A stretch of 64,000 bases of DNA from Ruminococcus flavefaciens AE3010. GTDB lineage: Bacteria > Bacillota > Clostridia > Oscillospirales > Ruminococcaceae. Shown piece after piece: positions 56,585-64,000 of the stretch. The stretch lies in contig NZ_JAGT01000001.1 in NCBI RefSeq assembly GCF_000526795.1, forward strand, positions 705,001 through 769,000, read 5' to 3'. Position 1 is the first letter of the stretch, and every line of letters starts with the position of its first letter. Made by a program: the position numbers and the translations under genes. The notes beneath the pieces were generated by a model that saw nothing but the letters and a program-made list of their open reading frames with translations, was not told where the DNA came from and ran no database searches.

Positions 56585-57124
56585 TTATTTAAAGAAAAGG
56601 GGCAGCTTCTCAAGGAAGCAGATGTCTTTTCTGTCCGCAGCGTCGCCCTCTGCAAGAACCGCAGATCTGCCTGATATTATGCCGCCTGCCTCATGAACGA
56701 GCTCCTCAAGAGCACGCAGAGACTCACCTGTGCTGATAACATCATCAACGATGAGCACTTTCTTCCCCTTGAGCATTGCGGCCTTTTCCTTTGAGAGGTA
56801 AAGAGTCTGCTCGGCAGCAGTGGTTATGGACTTAACACTTACCGAGATAGGGTCGGTCATGTAGAGCTTTACGGACTTTCTTGCAACTACATATTTCTTG
56901 CTGCTCTGACGAGCCATTTCGTAAGCAAGCGGAATGCCCTTTGACTCAGCTGTAAGGATAATGTCAAAGTACGGTGACTTTGAAAGAAGCGCACCTGCCG
57001 CTTTTACAGTAAGCTCAACATCAGAGAACATAACGAATGCCGCAATATCTATCTTGTCATTGAGAGGACATATAGGGAGCTCTCTCTCCAGCCCTGCAAT
57101 AGTCATTTTATATGTATCAGCCAT
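56585..57124 (-). CDS. apt: Adenine phosphoribosyltransferase-type enzyme
   Basis: 179 residues. The PRPP-binding motif VLIVDDVISTGES is clear, and TAESKGIPLAYEMAR precedes it as in the adenine/xanthine group. It makes a nucleotide from a free base and PRPP. Adenine is the likely base, though a relative acting on another purine is possible. It sits ten bp from both neighbours. Confidence 0.85.
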   Translation of the reverse strand: MADTYKMTIAGLERELPICPLNDKIDIAAFVMFSDVELTVKAAGALLSKSPYFDIILTAESKGIPLAYEMARQSSKKYVVARKSVKLYMTDPISVSVKSITTAAEQTLYLSKEKAAMLKGKKVLIVDDVISTGESLRALEELVHEAGGIISGRSAVLAEGDAADRKDICFLEKLPLFFK

Positions 57125-57134
57125 AATGCCCTCC

Positions 57135-57488
57135 TTATTCGGTCTTGCCGAGAGACTCAGGTCCCCAGCCCATTTTTACGCCTGCAAGCATATGGAAGTG
57201 CATATGCTTTACAGTCTGGCCTGCATCATCGCCGCAGTTATTGATGATACGATAGCTCTCGATGCCCTCAGCCTTTGCTATCTTGGCAGCAGCCTCAAAT
57301 ACCTTTGCTACCGCAGAAGAATTCTCCTCAGTTATATCGTTTGCACAGGAGATATGTACCTTTGGAATGATGAGATAGTGAACAGGTGCTATAGGAGCTA
57401 TGTCCTTGAATGCGAATACAAATTCGTCCTCGTATACCTTAGTGCTTGGTATCTCGCCGTCGATGATCTTACAGAATAAACAGTCCAT
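57135..57488 (-). CDS. HIT-family nucleotide hydrolase (HINT-like)
   Basis: 117 residues. The histidine triad reads HMHFHML near the C-terminus, and the N-terminal CLFCKIIDGEIPS with two cysteines is typical of bacterial HINT proteins. These remove AMP from aminoacyl- or lysyl-adenylates and similar compounds. The position next to alaS is fitting, as HINT proteins act on adenylates made by synthetases. Confidence 0.92.
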   Translation of the reverse strand: MDCLFCKIIDGEIPSTKVYEDEFVFAFKDIAPIAPVHYLIIPKVHISCANDITEENSSAVAKVFEAAAKIAKAEGIESYRIINNCGDDAGQTVKHMHFHMLAGVKMGWGPESLGKTE

Positions 57489-57517
57489 ATTGATTCTCCT
57501 TTATAATTTTATTATCA

Positions 57518-57540
57518 GGGCGGACAAAGCCGCCCATAAG
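57518..57540 (-). terminator. Possible weak terminator after alaS
   Basis: Hairpin GGGCGG-CTTTG-TCCGCCC on the minus strand, but followed only by TGATAATAAAAT. It may attenuate rather than end transcription. Confidence 0.4.
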
Positions 57541-57542
57541 AT

Positions 57543-60173
57543 TTACTTTACAGTATCGGCAACTACGTCTGCAAACTTAGCCATTGCCTCGTCTATCTTG
57601 GCAATGTCGCCTGCACCTGCCATAGCGCCGTCGGGCTTTCCGCCGCCCTTACCGCCTGTTACGGCAGCTATCTCGCGGACTATCTTGCCTGCATTAGCAC
57701 CCTTTGCAACAGCGTCCTTTGTACATACGCAGTAGAATGTACCCTTTTCGCCAAGTGTGCCTGCAAAGAGAGCGATTATAGCTTCTTCCTTGTCCTTGAC
57801 GCTGTCACCCAGCTTTCTGAGTGCGTCGGGAGCAGAGCCGTCCATACGAGCGGAAACGATCTTGATACCGCCAACTTCCTTTGCATTGTCAAAGAGAGCT
57901 GCTGTCTTGGAGTTTGCGATCTGCTGAGTAAGGCTTTCGATCTTCTTGTCCTTGTCCTTTGACTCAGCTGCAATAGCTGCGCACTTCTCGGGAAGCTCGC
58001 TTACGTTTGCAAGCTTGAGAGCCTTTGCAGAACGGAGGATAGTATCCTTGAAGCCGTTCATAAGCTCAAGAACACCTTTACCTGTTACAGCTTCGATACG
58101 TCTTACGCCTGCTGCTACGGAGCTCTCGGAAACTATCTTGAACAGACCTATCTGTGATGTATTTGAAAGATGTGTACCGCCGCAGAACTCAACGGAAGGA
58201 CCTGCGGTAACAACTCTTACTGTATTGCCGTACTTCTCACCGAAGAGAGCCATAGCACCAAGCTTTCTTGCTTCCTCGATAGGCATTTCCTGCATTGTAA
58301 CAGGAAGATTGCTGAAGATATAGCCGTTAACGATGTCCTCTACTCTTGCTATCTCCTCGTCGGTCATAGCACTGAAGTGGTTGAAGTCAAAACGGCAAGC
58401 CTTTTCGTTAACAAGCTGACCCGCCTGATGAACGTGGTCGCCAAGAACCTGTCTCAGCGCATTCTGGAGCAGATGTGCTGTTGTGTGGTTGCGCATGATG
58501 GACATTCTTCTGTCCTTTTCGATCTGTGCAAGCACCTTGTCACCCTTGGAAATGCTTCCCTGTTCAACAGTTGCAACGTGGAGGAAGTGTCCCTCAGACT
58601 TTATAGTATCATCAACAGAAGCGATATTAGCTCCGTTGAGAATCATACCTGTATCGCCTACCTGTCCGCCGCTCTCAGCGTAGAAAGGAGTAACATCGAG
58701 AACGATAACAACGTCGTCACCCTCAACAGCAGTCTCTATCTCGTTGCCGTTCTTGTATATAGCAAGGACTTCTGCATCCTCAGCTTCAAATGCAGAATAG
58801 CCTGTGAATACAGTTGCGGGAGCATCTACCTTGATGCTGTTGTCAGCCCATGATGAACCTGCCTTTGCAGCGTGGTCAGCCTTGGCTCTTGCTCTCTGCT
58901 CCTTTGCAAGCTCTGTGAAGCGGTCACGGTCTACAGTGTATCCCTTTTCCTCACATATCTCCTCTGTCAGGTCTATTGGGAAACCGTATGTGTCGGAGAG
59001 CTTGAATGCGTCATCGCCTGAGAGTACCTTTCCGCCCTCAGCAGCAAGCTTCTCAGTGAACTGGTTAAGGAGCTCTGTGCCCTTGTCGATCGTCTTTGCA
59101 AAGGCTTCTTCCTCAACGCCGATTATCTTCTTGATGTAGTCGCGCTTCTCGACAAGCTCTGGATAAGCGTTTGCATTCTCGTTGATAACTGTATCGCAAA
59201 CCTCTGTAAGGAATGGTCTTGTAACACCTAAGAGTCTGCCGTGACGTGCAGCTCTTCTCAGCAGACGGCGGAGAACATATCCGCGTCCCTCGTTTGAAGG
59301 AAGGATACCATCGCCTACCATGAAGGTAGTGCTTCTGATATGATCGGTGATAACACGGAGAGATACGTCCTTCTTTGCGTCCTTCTTGTACTCAACGCCT
59401 GCAATTGAGGAGATATGCTTCATGATGTTCTGAACAGTATCTACCTCGAAGATATTGTCAACGCCCTGCATAACACATGCAAGTCTCTCAAGTCCCATAC
59501 CTGTATCGATGTTCTTGTTCTTCATCTCAGCGTAGTGACCCTCGCCGTCGCTGTCGAACTGGCTGAATACAAGGTTCCAGATCTCGATGACTCTGTCGCA
59601 GTCGCTTGCCTGCTCGAAGCTCTCAAAAGGTCCGTATGCCTCGCCGCGGTCAAAATGTATCTCGGAACATGGACCGCATGGACCTGAGCCGTGCTCCCAG
59701 AAGTTATCCTTTTTGCCGAGACGGATTATCCTGTCATGAGGGATACCGATATGGTTCTCCCATATCTGCTCTGCCTCGTCGTCGCTCTCAAATATAGTTA
59801 TCCAGAGCTTTTCAGCAGGGATAGCAAGTGTCTTTGTAAGGAACTCCCAAGCCCATTCGATAGCCTCGGTCTTGAAGTAATCACCGAATGAGAAGTTGCC
59901 CAGCATCTCAAAATAAGTACCGTGACGTGCTGTCTTGCCAACGCTTTCGATATCGGGAGTACGGATACACTTCTGACATGTAGTTACTCTCTTGTTGGGA
60001 GGAGTAGCCTGTCCGAGGAAGAACTTCTTTAGAGGAGCCATACCCGAATTGATAAGAAGAAGGCTCTTGTCACCCTGAGGAACGAGAGAGGCGCTTGCCA
60101 TTCTCGTATGGTTCTTGCTCTCGAAGAACGAAAGATACTTTTCACGTAGATCGTTAAGACCTGTCCACTGCAT
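57543..60173 (-). CDS. alaS: Alanyl-tRNA synthetase
   Basis: 876 residues, full length. The N-terminal class II core shows CQKCIRTPDIESVGKTARHGTYFEML in part, the editing domain has HTTAHLLQNAL and FCGGTHLS, and the C-terminal glycine-rich GGKGGGKPDGA is typical. I chose the ATG at 60173 (protein start MQWTGLNDLREKYL) because AGGAG lies upstream; the reading frame stays open further up into the T-box leader and that part is not coding. It is regulated by the T-box just upstream. It heads the minus-strand run. Confidence 0.97.
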   Translation of the reverse strand: MQWTGLNDLREKYLSFFESKNHTRMASASLVPQGDKSLLLINSGMAPLKKFFLGQATPPNKRVTTCQKCIRTPDIESVGKTARHGTYFEMLGNFSFGDYFKTEAIEWAWEFLTKTLAIPAEKLWITIFESDDEAEQIWENHIGIPHDRIIRLGKKDNFWEHGSGPCGPCSEIHFDRGEAYGPFESFEQASDCDRVIEIWNLVFSQFDSDGEGHYAEMKNKNIDTGMGLERLACVMQGVDNIFEVDTVQNIMKHISSIAGVEYKKDAKKDVSLRVITDHIRSTTFMVGDGILPSNEGRGYVLRRLLRRAARHGRLLGVTRPFLTEVCDTVINENANAYPELVEKRDYIKKIIGVEEEAFAKTIDKGTELLNQFTEKLAAEGGKVLSGDDAFKLSDTYGFPIDLTEEICEEKGYTVDRDRFTELAKEQRARAKADHAAKAGSSWADNSIKVDAPATVFTGYSAFEAEDAEVLAIYKNGNEIETAVEGDDVVIVLDVTPFYAESGGQVGDTGMILNGANIASVDDTIKSEGHFLHVATVEQGSISKGDKVLAQIEKDRRMSIMRNHTTAHLLQNALRQVLGDHVHQAGQLVNEKACRFDFNHFSAMTDEEIARVEDIVNGYIFSNLPVTMQEMPIEEARKLGAMALFGEKYGNTVRVVTAGPSVEFCGGTHLSNTSQIGLFKIVSESSVAAGVRRIEAVTGKGVLELMNGFKDTILRSAKALKLANVSELPEKCAAIAAESKDKDKKIESLTQQIANSKTAALFDNAKEVGGIKIVSARMDGSAPDALRKLGDSVKDKEEAIIALFAGTLGEKGTFYCVCTKDAVAKGANAGKIVREIAAVTGGKGGGKPDGAMAGAGDIAKIDEAMAKFADVVADTVK

Positions 60174-60204
60174 AAATATATCTCCTTTAATAAAAATATA
60201 AAAC

Positions 60205-60431
60205 TTAGCAATACAAAAAAAGCCCCGCCGCCAAATGGGACGAAGGCTCTCGTGGTACCACCCAAATTTGAAGGAGCACTGCTCCTTCCTCATACATCTT
60301 TAACGCAGAAATACGCTCTGATTTCTCGGAGTAGCTCAGGGGGAGCACCTGTCATACGTCTGAAAGCTCACACCAGCCGCTTTCTCTCTGAAAGACGTAC
60401 AGCGACAGTCAATCCCGTCAACGCTATACAT
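60205..60431 (-). promoter_or_regulatory. T-box riboswitch in the alaS leader
   Basis: The antiterminator sequence TGGGTGGTACCACG at 60264-60251 is the T-box hallmark. Upstream is a long Stem I with GGCTGGTGTGAGC, a hairpin GAAGGAGC-AGT-GCTCCTTC at about 60288-60270, and a terminator next to the T-box. Uncharged tRNA-Ala should pair with a GCN specifier; GCT at 60346-60344 is a candidate only. Confidence 0.92.
60215..60248 (-). terminator. T-box regulated terminator before alaS
   Basis: AGCCT pairs with GGGCT and CGTC with GGCG around a short loop, followed by seven T. It would compete with the antiterminator. Confidence 0.75.
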
Positions 60432-60437
60432 ATAATT

Positions 60438-60466
60438 ATTATAACGCTGTTCCACTCAAAAGTCAA
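60438..60466 (-). promoter_or_regulatory. Promoter of alaS
   Basis: TTGACT at 60466-60461, a 17-base spacer and TATAAT at 60443-60438. It places the start of the T-box RNA near 60431. Confidence 0.85.
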
Positions 60467-60499
60467 TGGTTTTGCAAATATTTCTGAAAAAAAGCGGCT

Positions 60500-62110
60500 T
60501 TAAGTGCTGTTTTTACTGTTCAGTTCACTAATCTGCTCGGCTATACTGCGAAATACAGGCGCTGCCGCATCGTTTCCGTAGCCTCCGTCCTCAATAAGGA
60601 CTGTTACAGCGTATTTAGGCTGCCTTGCAGGGAAAAATCCTGTTATCCACGCATGGCAGAGCTCCTCGCCCTTTTCATCGAATTTGCCCGTCTGTGCCGT
60701 GGAAGTCTTTGCTCCGACGCTAATTTTTCGGCTTTTTGCCTTTGATTTCTCATTTTCGTTGACTGCCAGTATCATCATCTTTCTGAGCGATTTTGCAGTC
60801 TCTTCGCTCATTACAGCTGACAGCTGGGGAGCCTTTTCCCGGCTGACTTCATCGCCGTCGGCAGTAAGACCTTTTATGAGCCTTAGTATAGGCATTCTGC
60901 CATTATTTGCTATAGCACAGGTAAGCTGAGTTATCTGTAGTGGAGTTGCCGTAAGCTTTCCCTGTCCGAATGCAAAATTTGCCAGCTCCGCAGGCACGCT
61001 AAGCTCCTTTTCTGTGGGCACCACGCCGCCTGAGCCTGTTATGCCTGCGCAGAGATAGTTCTCCTTGCCGAATCCGAGGTAGTTCGCCATTTGTCTGTAC
61101 TTCCCCACATCAAGGCAGCGGCTGAGGTCTATGAAATACGTATTGCAGGAATTTGTCATGGCTTCTGACATATTCTGCAGGCCGTGACCGTCAAGCTTAT
61201 GGCAGTTGAACAGCTTTCCGTCAACGTCGATATTGCCGCTGCATTCGTACATATAACCGCCGAAGCCCTGCTCCAGTGCAGACGCTGCCGTGACAAGCTT
61301 GAATACCGAGCCCACACTGTACGAATACAGTGCACGGTCAATGAGAGGGCATCTATCGTCGTTTATGGCTTCGGCAAGCTTGTCGGGCTCGTAACTCGGG
61401 AAGCTCGCCATAGCCAGTATATCGCCTGTTTTTATGTCAGCGCATACTATTGCTCCCTTTTCGATCTTACTGCCGCACTTCTCACATATCTCCTGTATGT
61501 CCTTATCGAGAGTCAGCACCACTCCGCTTTTATAAGCCGTTGTCCTGAAAACCTGCTTTCCGTCGCCTATCATGATATTGCCGAAGCCGTCCACAGTATA
61601 GGTAACGCTGTTGTCGGAAAAACTGTTTCGCAGTATGGAGTCATAGGCGTACTCTATGCCGTCAGCACCTTTATTATCGGACAGATAGCCTATCACATGA
61701 CGTGCAAGCTGCTTATCGGAATATCGCACAGGTACTTCAAATACCGTCAGTCCGTCACTTTCAAGTGCATTGTCCGTACATGAGAATACAAAGGGCTCGC
61801 CCTTTTCAAAGTCGCTGTAGAACTGCTCCTTGTTCAGTGCATACCGTGCAGTATCTTCACGATTGAGAGCCGACGGCACCACAGCTGCCATTTTTCTCGT
61901 TTCTTCATTGGTAAGAGGCTTCATATTTTTGTCGTATATCGTCCCCTGACACTCCCCTACTTCTAAAGTCAACCTGCTGCTGAACTCACCTGCGGGCACA
62001 TCATTTGAGTAAATGGCAAGCCTGTAATAATCACAGGCAAGCAGAGTGAATGTTACAAAAAAGACTGCCGTAAGTATGAGCACTCCATGTTCGCCGCGTT
62101 TTCTGACCAT
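60500..62110 (-). CDS. Class B penicillin-binding protein (transpeptidase)
   Basis: 536 residues with one N-terminal membrane helix (VLILTAVFFVTFTLLA), a dimerisation domain and a transpeptidase domain that crosslinks peptidoglycan outside the cell. The active serine is in SVGSVFKLV and the second motif is SCN. The third motif reads AKTSTAQTG, so the usual KTG is KTS. GAGGTGAT precedes the ATG. The size suggests a small FtsI/SpoVD/PbpA relative; which one is not clear. Confidence 0.9.
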   Translation of the reverse strand: MVRKRGEHGVLILTAVFFVTFTLLACDYYRLAIYSNDVPAGEFSSRLTLEVGECQGTIYDKNMKPLTNEETRKMAAVVPSALNREDTARYALNKEQFYSDFEKGEPFVFSCTDNALESDGLTVFEVPVRYSDKQLARHVIGYLSDNKGADGIEYAYDSILRNSFSDNSVTYTVDGFGNIMIGDGKQVFRTTAYKSGVVLTLDKDIQEICEKCGSKIEKGAIVCADIKTGDILAMASFPSYEPDKLAEAINDDRCPLIDRALYSYSVGSVFKLVTAASALEQGFGGYMYECSGNIDVDGKLFNCHKLDGHGLQNMSEAMTNSCNTYFIDLSRCLDVGKYRQMANYLGFGKENYLCAGITGSGGVVPTEKELSVPAELANFAFGQGKLTATPLQITQLTCAIANNGRMPILRLIKGLTADGDEVSREKAPQLSAVMSEETAKSLRKMMILAVNENEKSKAKSRKISVGAKTSTAQTGKFDEKGEELCHAWITGFFPARQPKYAVTVLIEDGGYGNDAAAPVFRSIAEQISELNSKNST

Positions 62111-62160
62111 ATCATCACCTCAATGTGAGTATTGTCAGTAAATGCAAAAATATGCAGAAA

Positions 62161-62188
62161 CAGCCATAGAGCGCCTGCCCTATGGCTG
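62161..62188. terminator. Hairpin between dtd and the PBP gene
   Basis: Stem CAGCCATAG / CTATGGCTG with a ten-base loop. T tracts are short on both sides (TTTGCTT, TTTCTGC), so termination is likely partial. Confidence 0.55.
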
Positions 62189-62193
62189 TTTGC

Positions 62194-62628
62194 TTATTCA
62201 AGTATTACCGTAAACGGACCGTCATTCAGGAGCTCCACTTTCATGTCAGCTCCGAAAATGCCTGTCTCAACATGATTGCCTTTGCTGCGGAGATATTCCA
62301 CAAAGTATTCATACAGCGCATTTGCTTTCTCGGGCTTCGCTGCCTGTATGAAGTTTGGTCTGTTTCCCTTTCGGCAGTCCGCATACAGTGTGAACTGGGG
62401 CACTACAAGAAGCTGTCCGCCCACACTGGAAAGGTCAAGATTTATCTTGTCGTTCTCGTCGGAGAAGATACGAAGTCCCGATATCTTGTCCGCAAGTCGG
62501 CGGCAGTCCTCCTCGGTATCCTCATGACCTACTCCGAAAAGCAGAAGAAATCCCGTATCTATTTTTCCTGTGATATTACCGTCCACCCTTACGCTTGCCG
62601 AGGTGACACGCTGTAAAACTATCCTCAT
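62194..62628 (-). CDS. dtd: D-aminoacyl-tRNA deacylase
   Basis: 144 residues. It removes D-amino acids wrongly loaded on tRNA. The start MRIVLQRVTSASV, the SVGGQLLVVPQFTLYAD motif and the C-terminal NDGPFTVILE (cross-subunit Gly-Pro motif) identify it. It lies six bases after the GH42 gene. Only a weak GTAGG precedes the start, so it may be translated by coupling. Confidence 0.95.
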   Translation of the reverse strand: MRIVLQRVTSASVRVDGNITGKIDTGFLLLFGVGHEDTEEDCRRLADKISGLRIFSDENDKINLDLSSVGGQLLVVPQFTLYADCRKGNRPNFIQAAKPEKANALYEYFVEYLRSKGNHVETGIFGADMKVELLNDGPFTVILE

Positions 62629-62634
62629 TCATGC

Positions 62635-64000
62635 CTACTTTCTGACAATATCCATATCGAAGGGCTTCAATGTGAGCTGGTCCTTTTCATTGCCGTCGAT
62701 AATGCTGTACATTGCCTTCGGAAGAGTGATATCCGCTTCCTGCTCCGAATTGTTGAAGAAGAATATATAATCGTCAAGTCCGTTTGTCCTTGTGGTGACC
62801 TCAACGCCCTTGGGCAGGTCTTTCAGACGTGGTATGCCTGTCTGTTTCATAATATTGCCTGCAAAGCTCTCATAGAAGTCCATATTGCAGACCGTACCCA
62901 CATAATATGTAACGCCGCTGCAGTAACGGTTCATAGTGACCGCAGGACTGCCTGCATAGAAAGTGTCCTTGTACTCAGCATATGCACGGGCTGTGGTAAG
63001 CTCCAGTATATCGCACCACTGACGGCATGTGAACTTATTGCCCGCAAAATCTGCTATGGTCTGCTCGGTATTCCCGATAGGATCGTACTCCTTGACCTCA
63101 GCGCCTATCATTTCCCTGTACACTGTGGGGAGCGCTTCCATTATGCAGTTGTTGCAGGAATCCTTTACTCCGCTGCGGTTGGTCATTATCAGCGTACCGC
63201 CCTTTATTACATAGCGGTAAATGTTCTCGGCAGACGCCTTGTCATAAACATACATGGCAGGCGCAACTACAGCCTTGTACTTTGACAGGTCGGCTGTAGG
63301 AGAAATAATATCCACGTTTGTTCCGTAGCGCGTAAAGGCAGCATGGAAGTATCTGAGCTGCTCAAGATAATAGAAGCCCTCTGTCTGTGGCTGTATCTTG
63401 AATGCCCAGTCATTATCGGGAGAATAAAGTATAGCCACATCGGATACAAGCTCCGTAGTCTCGATCACGCTGAGCTTTGAAGCCGTAATGCACAGCTCTG
63501 CAAACTCCTTGAATCTGCGGGACGGCACATTACTGTGGTCAATAAGACCGTGCCAGAACATTTCCGCGCCCTTGTTGGCAGTTCTCCAGCGGAAATGCAT
63601 GACAGTATCAGCTCCGTGAGCCATCGCCTGCATAGCATAGCCCTTTATCTGTCCGGGACGGGGCGTCGGTCCCATGGGAGCCCAGCTTCCCGTAGCACCG
63701 CTGAGCTGCTCCATTACCCAGAAATTACGCTGTTTCAGTCCGCGCATAAAGTCCAGCTCAAAGGCATGTGACGTGACGCTGTCCGTGTCATCGGAAATAC
63801 GGACAGGCGGATAATTGTCGTATGACGTAAAATCAAGCATACTGAAAAGCTTGTAATAATCGGGAGTATTCTCGCAGAAAAAGGTGTTTGTCGTGACCTT
63901 GGCTCTGGGATTCTCACGCTTGATGATCTGAGACATATCGCTTACGAACTTAACAGCAGTATCAGATGCAAAGCGGCTGAAATCAAGACACAGAGCAGGA
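62635..64000 (-). CDS. GH42 beta-galactosidase, C-terminal part (5' end beyond the right edge)
   Basis: The frame is open to base 64000 and continues outside; the first in-frame ATG at 63936 is internal (CLDFSRFASD before it is typical GH42 sequence). About 454 residues are visible. WVMEQLSGATGSW holds the likely nucleophile glutamate, followed by the trimerisation domain (from about IETTELVSDVAILYSP) and a C-terminal beta domain. There is no signal peptide in view. It would cleave galactosides released from plant polymers. Confidence 0.88.
   Translation of the reverse strand, partial: PALCLDFSRFASDTAVKFVSDMSQIIKRENPRAKVTTNTFFCENTPDYYKLFSMLDFTSYDNYPPVRISDDTDSVTSHAFELDFMRGLKQRNFWVMEQLSGATGSWAPMGPTPRPGQIKGYAMQAMAHGADTVMHFRWRTANKGAEMFWHGLIDHSNVPSRRFKEFAELCITASKLSVIETTELVSDVAILYSPDNDWAFKIQPQTEGFYYLEQLRYFHAAFTRYGTNVDIISPTADLSKYKAVVAPAMYVYDKASAENIYRYVIKGGTLIMTNRSGVKDSCNNCIMEALPTVYREMIGAEVKEYDPIGNTEQTIADFAGNKFTCRQWCDILELTTARAYAEYKDTFYAGSPAVTMNRYCSGVTYYVGTVCNMDFYESFAGNIMKQTGIPRLKDLPKGVEVTTRTNGLDDYIFFFNNSEQEADITLPKAMYSIIDGNEKDQLTLKPFDMDIVRK

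Noticed and set aside
60174..60293. N-terminal extension of AlaS
   Set aside because: The extra residues are translated from the T-box terminator region and do not resemble the synthetase; AGGAG precedes the ATG at 60173.
60470..60500. Terminator after the PBP gene (GCCGCTTTTTTT)
   Set aside because: There is a T tract but no convincing stem, so I did not list it.

Overview
The window looks like chromosomal DNA of an anaerobic, fibre-degrading Firmicute, most likely a Ruminococcus or close relative. The grounds are a secreted protein with a Ruminococcus-style type I dockerin, a GH42 glycoside hydrolase at the right edge, an alanyl-tRNA synthetase behind a T-box leader, RNase M5, class-B PBP and ComEC housekeeping genes, and AT-rich intergenic DNA with strong -35/-10 promoters. 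The genus is inferred; there is no rRNA or tRNA here to confirm it.

Positions 1-45,311 (minus strand) hold one nonribosomal peptide synthetase (NRPS) operon, read right to left. It starts with two stand-alone type II thioesterases (44607-45311 and 43871-44569). Next come a 4,989-residue four-module NRPS (28833-43802), an 8,667-residue eight-module NRPS (2816-28819) and the start of a third NRPS (module 13) that leaves the window at base 1. The third gene is broken by a one-base shift in an eight-A run at 690-697. The first condensation (C) domain resembles the lipoinitiating C domain of surfactin synthetase, so the product is probably an N-acylated peptide of at least 13 residues. Adenylation (A) codes read by eye suggest acyl-D-Ser, Ile/Val, X, D-Asn, Z, Gln, Glu, X, aromatic-like, Z, Z, D-aromatic-like, hydrophobic. 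X and Z are two unassigned codes used two and three times. The three epimerase (E) domains are each followed by the C subtype expected after a D-residue.

The striking feature of the operon is its genetic structure. Modules 6-12 form a tandem array with a period of about 3.05-3.10 kb. Their A-domain ends, T domains and C domains are nearly the same DNA, while the substrate-binding core of each A domain differs. A 3,866-bp block (16395-20260) recurs without a difference I could find at 33163-37028 in the other gene, and one A-core is present three times. This points to recent module duplication, gene conversion and A-subdomain exchange.

Positions 45,312-45,635 are a divergent promoter region: one perfect sigma-A-type promoter for the NRPS operon and one for a plus-strand sodium:solute symporter (45636-47225). 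Two back-to-back terminators follow. Leftward come a secreted dockerin protein and mtnN, with their own promoter.

Positions 48,958-60,466 are a compact minus-strand run. It reads T-box leader, alaS, a HIT protein, apt, comEC, holA, rnmV, an MBOAT O-acyltransferase-like protein, a DHHW/AlgX-like partner, a short-chain dehydrogenase and a small membrane protein. Most junctions are overlapping or about 10 bp apart. The MBOAT protein and its partner both lack the histidines expected for catalysis. The right end carries a class-B penicillin-binding protein, dtd and the C-terminal part of a GH42 beta-galactosidase. I saw no MbtH protein, phosphopantetheinyl transferase, peptide exporter, terminal thioesterase domain, insertion sequence, CRISPR array, tRNA or rRNA.
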